DNA of 64,000 nt from Meandrina meandrites (Eukaryota > Cnidaria > Anthozoa > Scleractinia > Meandrinidae): assembly GCA_963693305.1 (NCBI GenBank), contig OY855906.1, positions 32,689,491-32,753,490 of the forward strand. Direction: 5' to 3'. The translations under genes were made by a program, and so were the position numbers. This document shows, piece by piece, positions 57,345-64,000 of the stretch. The notes under the pieces were generated by a model. The model was not told where the DNA came from and searched no databases. It saw only the letters and a program-made list of their open reading frames with translations. Positions within the stretch are counted from its first letter, which is position 1; the number at the start of each line of letters is the position of its first letter.

Positions 57345-57541
57345 CTTTTTGGTTCCGCCAAGGAAGTCCTTGTACACCATAATCATAACGTAACTCCTCA
57401 CCAACTGCAATATCCTTAAGTGCATAGAGGGCCAAGTAAATCTTTGGACCTTCTTTAATTTTTCTCATAACACAATTTGCCTTTCTTGGTGGATTATCAT
57501 TAACCAGTCTCCCTAGTCCACTTGAAAATGAAGCATCCAAA
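57345..57541 (-). CDS. SET domain, C-terminal exon (KMT5A-like)
   Basis: Minus-strand exon, acceptor gattttacag, donor gtatat; it enters phase 2 and leaves phase 1. It reads LDASFSSGLGRLVNDNPPRK, then ANCVMRKIKEGPKIYLALYA and IAVGEELRYDYG...PWR. GxGRxxN, the NC motif and GEELxYDYG are the SET post-pseudoknot signatures; histone or protein lysine methylation from S-adenosylmethionine is the family activity. The usual NH(S) is ND here, which is common in divergent KMT5A-like proteins as far as I recall. The split codon TG+T gives Cys, restoring a CxDA motif with the previous exon. Confidence 0.85.
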
Positions 57542-57864
57542 CTGTAAAATCACAGCAATTTACATGTAGCATGTCAGAGCACATAATACCGGTACCAGAA
57601 ACATGGCTTTTATAGAAATAAACATTATCAAATGGTGTTTAAACTTCCTTAAAATATAGCCTTATACTATTAGGTGCACGAAGCAGGCCCATAAGATGAA
57701 GTCAATTTAATGACTCAATTTCATGTGGTCAGAGTACAAAAAATATGTGTGAAATGGGCACAATATTCTTTCACATGACAGGGTTGGAAATAATGGCCGG
57801 TGATCGGTAATTACCGATCAAATTTAAAAAAAAAAAATTATCTAAGTAGTCAAATCATTTTTAA

Positions 57865-58250
57865 AGGGGCACTGTCACGAGCATAACCTTAAAAATTCAA
57901 CAGCCCCAAGACATGTTTACACCACTGGAAACCTATCAACAGGGGTCAAGTTTTCTTGAAATTACTATACCAGTGTACTGAAGCTAAATATAGAGTGGGG
58001 GTGGTACTGTGATACCATCGGGAGCTTTAGATCTCAACTTGAAAAAGTCAGCCTGACTTTTTCAAGTTCTGGCCTTGTGTTTTGGAAAAATTGATGAAAA
58101 CTATTTACGGTCACACTCTTCTTTAAACAACTTGCTAGATATCCTTTCCTTCACGTTCTAGGAGCATTTCCTGCATGGCTGAAAGTACTTAGTCGTAATT
58201 TTGGTGCCGTTTTACTGAAAAAGCCAAAAAATGTCCGTGACAGTGTCCCT
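57865..58250. mobile_element. TTAA-flanked inverted-repeat element
   Basis: Ends aggggcactgtcacg and cgtgacagtgtccct, flanked by TTAA (57861-57864, 58251-58254). It is 386 bp long with no coding content. It lies in the intron splitting the SET domain. Confidence 0.7.
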
Positions 58251-58434
58251 TTAAGTGTTATGGCCCCTAAAAGAGCTCTTGTTTATAAGGAGCATTAATA
58301 TATATATATATATATATATGGGGTGGAGAGCATGGGTAATGATTTGCACTTTCGCAAAAAATCACCTATCAGTCTGTTTTTCCTTATTTCCAACCCCCCT
58401 GCATGATTATATAAATTATTTTCTTCTCTACAAG

Positions 58435-58545
58435 ACCAGCTTACAGTGTGATCACTGTAAGCAAAGTTATTTTGATTGGCCTACAGGCTCACCAAAACAC
58501 TGCAGTTACTGCAAGACTCCAAAAATTAATACACAGCTGCAATGA
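58435..58545 (+). CDS. Possible terminal exon with CxxC zinc pairs, antisense to the SET intron
   Basis: After a pyrimidine-rich acceptor (cttctctacaag) the plus strand reads TSLQCDHCKQSYFDWPTGSP, then KHCSYCKTPKINTQLQ and stop TGA (58543-58545). Two CxxC pairs (CDHC, CSYC) about 17 residues apart look like a zinc ribbon. No upstream partner exon was found on this strand. The family is not identified. Confidence 0.35.
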   Translation, partial: TSLQCDHCKQSYFDWPTGSPKHCSYCKTPKINTQLQ

Positions 58546-58816
58546 TACACACTGACATGACTGTTCTTATGCTGTACAATGCTTTTTTGTTCTCTTTTTA
58601 TTGTTTCCAGCTCCTGAATTTAAACAGCAGATACAGTTCACATCAATGGTTTCAGTTTTCAACTAATAAAAAGCAGAGAGATGCCTGGAATAACTACTTT
58701 TACCTCAAGCTGATGTTTGAGTGAATTTTAAAAAAAATTATTGTGTTTCCAGGCTTATGCATAGTCAAAGATGCTTATAGAAAGAAAAAATAAAATAAAA
58801 AGAATGACTTGAATAC

Positions 58817-58979
58817 CACAATGACTTGCATCCATTCTTAAAGAAAAAGAGGAAGTTTCCCACATCTGGTGAATAGGTATCTTCTCTGTGGCATCCTTCC
58901 TCATATGAGATCAACTCTCCTTTGTACTCCAGTAAAAAATCATTTTTCAAAAATGGCCTCTTCGTGAACACACCTCTCC
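58817..58979 (-). CDS. SET domain, N-terminal exon (KMT5A-like)
   Basis: Minus-strand exon, acceptor gatctttacag, donor gtattc; it enters phase 1 and leaves phase 2. It reads RGVFTKRPFLKNDFLLEYKG, then ELISYEEGCHRED and NFLFFFKNGCKSL. (G)RGVF and the EYxGELIS strand are the first SET motifs. The order and spacing match KMT5A/SETD8-like enzymes. Upstream exons with the start codon are not visible in this window, so the protein is 5'-partial here. Confidence 0.85.
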
Positions 58980-60210
58980 CTGTAAAGATCACACAATAAA
59001 GGTCACTCCCTTAAAATTATTTCAACATGCATACACTTTGTGTTACATCCAGTTTTGCTAGACAAGAAGAGGTCCAAAAGATAGACTTATACCATATTAG
59101 GGCTTGTTACCATTGCATGTCATGGGCTCATAAACTCTGTTGTCCTTTTTTAATATATATTTTTTTATATAAATAATACTATTGTTAACATTTTTGATAG
59201 TGATTTTGAGATGGTAATGCTTGGCGGCTAGTTGGGAGAAAATATAAAACTTTATTCCATATTAAGCAGAGCTGCAAAGCAACAAAACCCAAAACGAAGA
59301 AAATATTTCTCCTAATGCTGTCTGAAAATGGCAATTAGCTGTGTTGCAATTCAACCATCCTTTGAGAAACTAGAAAGTAAATAAACATTATGCTGTTGTA
59401 AAAAAAAACTTTTTAACTTGCCAAGAGTTAACAATATGAAATTGCATGTAGACTACATGAATACTTAGCCAGCATGCATAACAGTATAACAGTGTTTGAC
59501 TGAGAGAAGGAATTAAATCACTTGTGGTTCGAGAAATTGGGATTTTTGTTAATAGACAATGGAATTCTCCAAAGTACTGAGCACTGATAAAACAGGAATA
59601 TTTAATCAAGATACATGTAACTTTAATCTAACCTATAAACCTCACTTTTAAAAACACAATTTTGTAGGCTTCACAAATTGCACCCTATAAGTCTTACAGT
59701 CCCAGCCCTAGCCCTCACTCTGGGGCAAGAAACTAACAGAAGTCTTACAGTCAAATGCTAAATTCTCATTGCTGATAATCATTCATTTAATTCCTTGCAG
59801 TAACTAAAGTTGGAAGAGCTTGTTTAAAAGTCGCTTTTTTTGGTGGTCACTCTCTTACAGTGTGGCTACTGTTACCGGGGTCACTCAGACAAAGTTAAAC
59901 AATCACAAAGTAGAATATTCAGGCACAATGGATTCCAACATTTTTTACTTCAGCCAATGAAATGTTGAGTATTTACCCCAGTAACAGTAGCCACACTATT
60001 AATCTTCTTTCCTTTTTCTCACTGATTACAGCTGGTGAGCTGAAATAGCAAAGCGTATTTGTCAGTGTGAGACCCATGATACCCCCCGCACAGAGTCAGA
60101 CAAACACTGCGATCAAAATAAAGCAAATGTATGAGCGGGAGCTGCGGTTGTGAACCTAAAAGCGAGAATTTTAGTCAATTCTTTGGTTTATCATTCTAGA
60201 AAAAAGAGAA
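58980..60210. other. Upstream flank or first intron; no gene seen
   Basis: No exon with a phase-1 exit towards the SET exon was recognised. A small inverted repeat (acagtgtggctactgttacc at about 59858 and its inverse near 59990) encloses about 150 bases. Confidence 0.4.
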
Positions 60211-60345
60211 ATGGTGGGCGCTAAACACTGCTGTTGGGGTGAGTGCAAACAGAATCAAGATATCCAGACAAATGGCCAGAATTGCTAAAAGAGTTGGAGA
60301 ATTCGGGGCAAAAAGTATTCATTCCTGAATGCGATGTATTGTAGA
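60211..60345 (+). pseudogene. Decayed THAP-domain fragment
   Basis: ATG opens MVGAKHCCWGECK. After a frameshift around 60255, another frame reads SRYPDKWPELLKELE, then NSGQKVFIP. The start with C-x(4)-C and the later pattern match THAP zinc-domain proteins of the P-element-related type abundant in cnidarians. Stops and frame breaks follow, so it is a dead copy. Sequence to about 60720 may be the rest of the same element. Confidence 0.5.
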
Positions 60346-60979
60346 CAAGAAAAAAAAGTCAAGAAAGGAAATGTTCGTGAGCTACACTTTTGATAGACTT
60401 GAATAATGGTAGATATGAAACATGTTGCTTTGTTAAGTGTAAACAGATTCAAGGTATCGAGATATAAAAAAAACAAAATTGATGAACTATTCAAGGATCC
60501 GGCAATGATGTTCAACTACAAAACTACTCTTGATGCCGCAAAATTTTAACGGAGGATAGCGACTTACTATGAGAATACAGAGAAAAAGATTCACAAATAG
60601 TACTGCATGTATGTTGGCTTTATTCAAGCCCTGAAAAAACATCGATTACCAGAAATTCCCGAATCTGATGGAAAAAACGTTGTGAAAACAATCGTTTCAT
60701 ACGGCTCCGAATTGCTCGTCAACTCCTCTTTCCCATACATTGATCTTACAGAGAGCTATTTGTTTGTCTGAGTCACACCGGGGAATCAAAATTTGTGAAG
60801 TCATCAGTGCGCAGCGCTATTTGAACTTGGTCATGTCAATGTTGAAGCATAAACCAGTGTTAACACACAAAAAAGCGGCCTCTATACAGTCATATCACGC
60901 CTGAAGAGGTAAATTTAACTATGCAGAAATCACAGCCTCATCTGACAAGTCACATGACTGTCCACTAAAAATTTAAATC

Positions 60980-61450
60980 AATGCCAAGAGATAAAGAACA
61001 TCTACGTGTTCAATGCTTCGTATGGGTTTTATGGAACAAATTCCACCTCCTCCTCCCCTACCTGTTATGGTGCGGTGGTGGCGGTAGCAACATTTGTAGA
61101 CGTTTCCGTAACCAATTGAAAATCCACTGGATGAGGGGTTGGCCCTTTCAGCTTCACCAGGGCCCCATCACCCCGAAAGACTGCCACTGCTGTGCTGGGG
61201 TTGGATTTTATCCATTGAGGGAAGACAGAACATGGGAAGATGTTATATCCCTTCAACGATGGAATCTGGCTACCCGCACGTAGTTTGGCTGGCAGGCCGA
61301 TGCCGTTGCCCAGGGTGTGGCCGTCACCATGTCCAGGGTGACTACTTGGAGCCATACGTGCGAGCTGGGGTGTATGTGTGGACCAGTACAGTTTAGCCAT
61401 CCACCAGATGCCTGGCAGACGCGACCGCCTTGCTGTAAAGGTACTACCAC
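60980..61450. other. Possibly coding, unassigned segment
   Basis: The minus strand has a 111-codon open frame (61065-61400) with a protein-like composition: LPAKLRAGSQIPSLKGYNI, FPCSVFPQWIKSNPSTAVAV, LVKLKGPTPHPVDFQLVTET. Base composition is more G+C-rich than nearby. I do not recognise a family; it could be transposon-derived. Confidence 0.25.
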
Positions 61451-62179
61451 TACATGCTCACCCCCATACACCCCAAGCTTCAAGTGCCCATAAAGAATAT
61501 TTACATTTATTGAGCAGAATGCTGGAAAAAATTTTGATTTCCATTCAAACCTAGATTTCCTGTGAATCGCTAAAGTCAAGAAAAATTGCAATAATTGGAA
61601 ACATGACCGAGTCGAAGACCCAGTTAAAAAGGTCTGGGTCCAATACTTATACAATTCGTGACGTCAAACCAAGACATCAGTCGAACGTGATATTGCTCAC
61701 TAGATGATCTGAGTTGTTGGTCGTGACTTCGGTTGGAGCTCCAAAATGAGTATAAAACCGGGAGCGCTTCTGATTTGATTCAGACTTATTTGCTCCTCTG
61801 CATGTCAGAAGATGCAAAAGCAGTAAACAATTGACTCATTCTGCGACACTTTGTTTACATTACTAGCAGCAAAAGGAAACAGATTCTTCACTTATTCTTA
61901 CCACAAAGATGCGGCCTCCTCAGGCTTTGCGTTAGTTTATACAAGTTTACCTAATGGATTTAAAAGCAGAGTAAGATGCTTCCAGTCGAATCATAACTTT
62001 GAACAGAAAATTTAAGAAGATTATCGAACAAATGAATGCGATAAATAGCAAATACCGGCAAGTTGGCGCACCGGCCAGTCCTGCATACGGATAATTGACT
62101 GTAAATTATTCATACATGACTATGGACTTTTGTGACAGACTTTCAATACCGATAATTAACAACTGCATCGCAAATGGAG

Positions 62180-62780
62180 GTTGGGTGCCTGAGACATCCA
62201 CGAGCTTCCACTATTGGCAGCCAGCTCCTAGATGGAGACCGCTCCCAGGGCTGGCAAATTCTGGCAACCCAGCCATGAGCCCCCACACCAAGCCAGAGGA
62301 TCTTCGAGTTGAGCAAAAGCATGCTCGGAGAAAGAGGGGCCCATGGCTGGGGGAAGCCAGAGCCCTGAAGAACACCCAAATCCGAAGGCACCCAATGATC
62401 GGCAAAATGAGAGTTGACAGCCACCATTAAAAACTGAAAACCATATGTCTAGGCTGGGCAGGCAACAATAACACACGCAGGAAATGCAGGAAATGAAATA
62501 CCTGAACTGTACAAGCAACAGTTAACATACCAAAGCGCCCTATGATGACTGAACTCCACCAGCAACAGCAAACTCGCCAAAATGTCAGGCTTCACTGAAA
62601 ATACCTTGGTTTGCCTGAACTAAACAAACAACAGTAAACACATGCGGACTGAACAGACAACAATAAAAAACACATTGAAACGCCACTCTAGCCCTGAACT
62701 GAACAAGTTACAGTAAGCATGCCAAAACACCATGCTAGCCCTGAATTAACTGCATCACCATATGGATATCCAGGAGCTTC
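62180..62780. repeat. Diverged minisatellite/segment repeat
   Basis: Words gagcttccactgttgg (or attgg), ccagctcctagatgg/tagag and ggctggcaaat recur here and at 62770-63290. Further on, degenerate gaactgaacaa(g/c)aacagtaa units appear. The high number of open frames reflects repeat composition, not genes. Confidence 0.5.
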
Positions 62781-63290
62781 CACTGTTGGAAACCAGCTCC
62801 TAGATAGAGACTGCTCCCATGGCTGGCAAATCCTGGCAAGCCAGCCATGACGCTAAAACCCACGCCTCAGTCAGAGAGCACATGGGATCCTAGCGCACCC
62901 CCATGTAAGAAACGCCCCTGACTCCAAGGAACACTGGCGCTAGATAGAGACTGCTCCCACGGCTGGCAAAACCTTGCAAGCCAGCCATGATGCTAATAAA
63001 CGTTAAAATGCCCATAAACGCAAAAACACATGCCTCAGTCGGAGAGCACATGGGATCCTGGCGCACGCCCATGTAGGAAAACGTCGCTGACTCCAAGGGA
63101 ACACTGGCACTAGATAGAGACTGCTCCCATGGCTGGCAAATCCTGGCAAGCCAGCCATGATGCTAATAAACACTAAAATGCCCATAAACACGAAAAACAC
63201 ATGCCTTAGTCGGAGAGCACATGGGATCCTGGCACACGCCCATGCAGGAAACGCCGCTGACTCCAAGGGAACACTGGCACTCTTTAACAG
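62781..63290. repeat. Three tandem units of 140-170 bp
   Basis: The word ctgctcccatggctggcaaa (or a close variant) starts at 62811, 62951 and 63121. Units share agagcacatgggatcctggc and ctgactccaagggaacactg. Confidence 0.8.
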
Positions 63291-63990
63291 GAAACAGTGA
63301 ACATGAGAAAATGCCACACCAGGTCAGAACTAAGCATGCAACAGTGATACAATGGAATGCCACACCAGGCTAGAACTAAGCAAGTAGCAGTGAACATGAT
63401 GGAATGACACGCCACGGGCTGAAGTGAACAGGCAACAGTGAACACGATGGAATGCCACGCCAGGCCTTATCTAACGGGCAACAGTGAACATGATGAAACG
63501 CCACGCCACACCTGAACTGAACAGGCAACAGTGAACATGCTGGGACGCCACAGCAGGCCTGAACTGAACAGGCAAGTGTGAACATGCTGGAATGCCATTC
63601 CCAGCCTGAACTGACCAGGCAGCAGTGAATACCCTGGAACACAACAGTAAGAAGGAGAAGGCAACTGCACCCATGCAAAAATGCCCTGCTTTGACTGAAC
63701 TAAACAGGCAACAGTAAACGCACTGAAATACCATGCTAAGACTGAACTTATCAAGGAAAGTCAAGCATGCTGAACTCCTGTGCTCTCATAACTGAACAGG
63801 TAACAGCAAACACATAGAAATGCCACGCTATAATTCAACTGGACAAGAAACAATAAAACATGCTGAAATGCCATGCTATGACTAAACTAAATAGACAACA
63901 GCAAACATAAGGAAACGCCCCACCATGACTGAACTAAACAGGAAACAGTTAACGCACTGAAATGTCATGCAATCACTAAACTGGACAAGG
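63291..63990. repeat. About 46-bp minisatellite
   Basis: The unit gaacaggcaacagtgaacat plus gctggaatgccacgccagg-like sequence recurs from 63427 at steps near 46 bases (63473, 63519, 63565, 63611), with more diverged copies to the window end. Confidence 0.75.
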
Positions 63991-64000
63991 AATAAATACA

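Noticed and set aside
62095..63764. Many overlapping long open frames on both strands
   Set aside because: They follow the minisatellite period and higher G+C of the region; none has domain content.

Overview
This is an A+T-rich metazoan window. It is crowded with small transposons, tRNA-derived SINE-like units and simple repeats, and its genes have short exons in long introns. The repeat style, a decayed THAP-domain copy and a KMT5A-like SET gene suggest a cnidarian, probably a stony coral or anemone. That assignment is inference; no species can be named.

The main result is one very large gene on the minus strand, running from about 58,979 down to 649. I built it by reading splice sites and phases by eye. 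In 5'->3' order it encodes: a KMT5A-like SET domain in two exons (58817-58979, 57345-57541); an array of near-identical 66-nt exons, nine intact and one truncated (52225-54067), all with GC donors; an eight-cysteine zinc exon (51708-51908); short acidic linkers (48634-48687, 40731-40855); a 1.3-kb exon with two zinc knuckles and the first half of a tyrosine-recombinase fold (34214-35517); the second half of that fold with the tyrosine (31639-32111); a duplicated 42-nt exon pair (30914-30955, 29721-29762) and a 51-nt acidic exon (27768-27818); an acidic exon (6090-6245); two basic exons (4582-4644, 3550-3606); and a terminal Myb/SANT-like exon ending in TAA (649-875). Joined in this order the exons stay in one frame for about 1,248 codons without a stop, and nearly every junction is phase 1. 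Separate adjacent genes cannot be excluded without transcripts. The true 5' end lies upstream of 58979 and was not found.

The 21.5-kb intron at 6246-27767 holds a laminin-G exon (minus), an unrelated plus-strand exon, several TTAA-flanked inverted-repeat elements, and five near-identical 1.58-kb tandem units (19572-27458). Each unit starts beside a poly-C tract and carries a hAT-like non-autonomous element. Other introns hold a PIF/Harbinger-like element with its empty site visible in a tandem duplicate, a MULE-like foldback, a hAT-like element, a pogo/Tigger-like element, and a foldback carrying a possible hammerhead-like core. The 40.9-48.6 kb intron holds interstitial TTAGGG repeats and a near-perfect palindrome with 584-bp arms.

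From 59 to 64 kb I see no confident gene: a decayed THAP-domain fragment near 60.2 kb, a possibly coding fragment near 61.2 kb, and minisatellites from 62.2 kb to the end.
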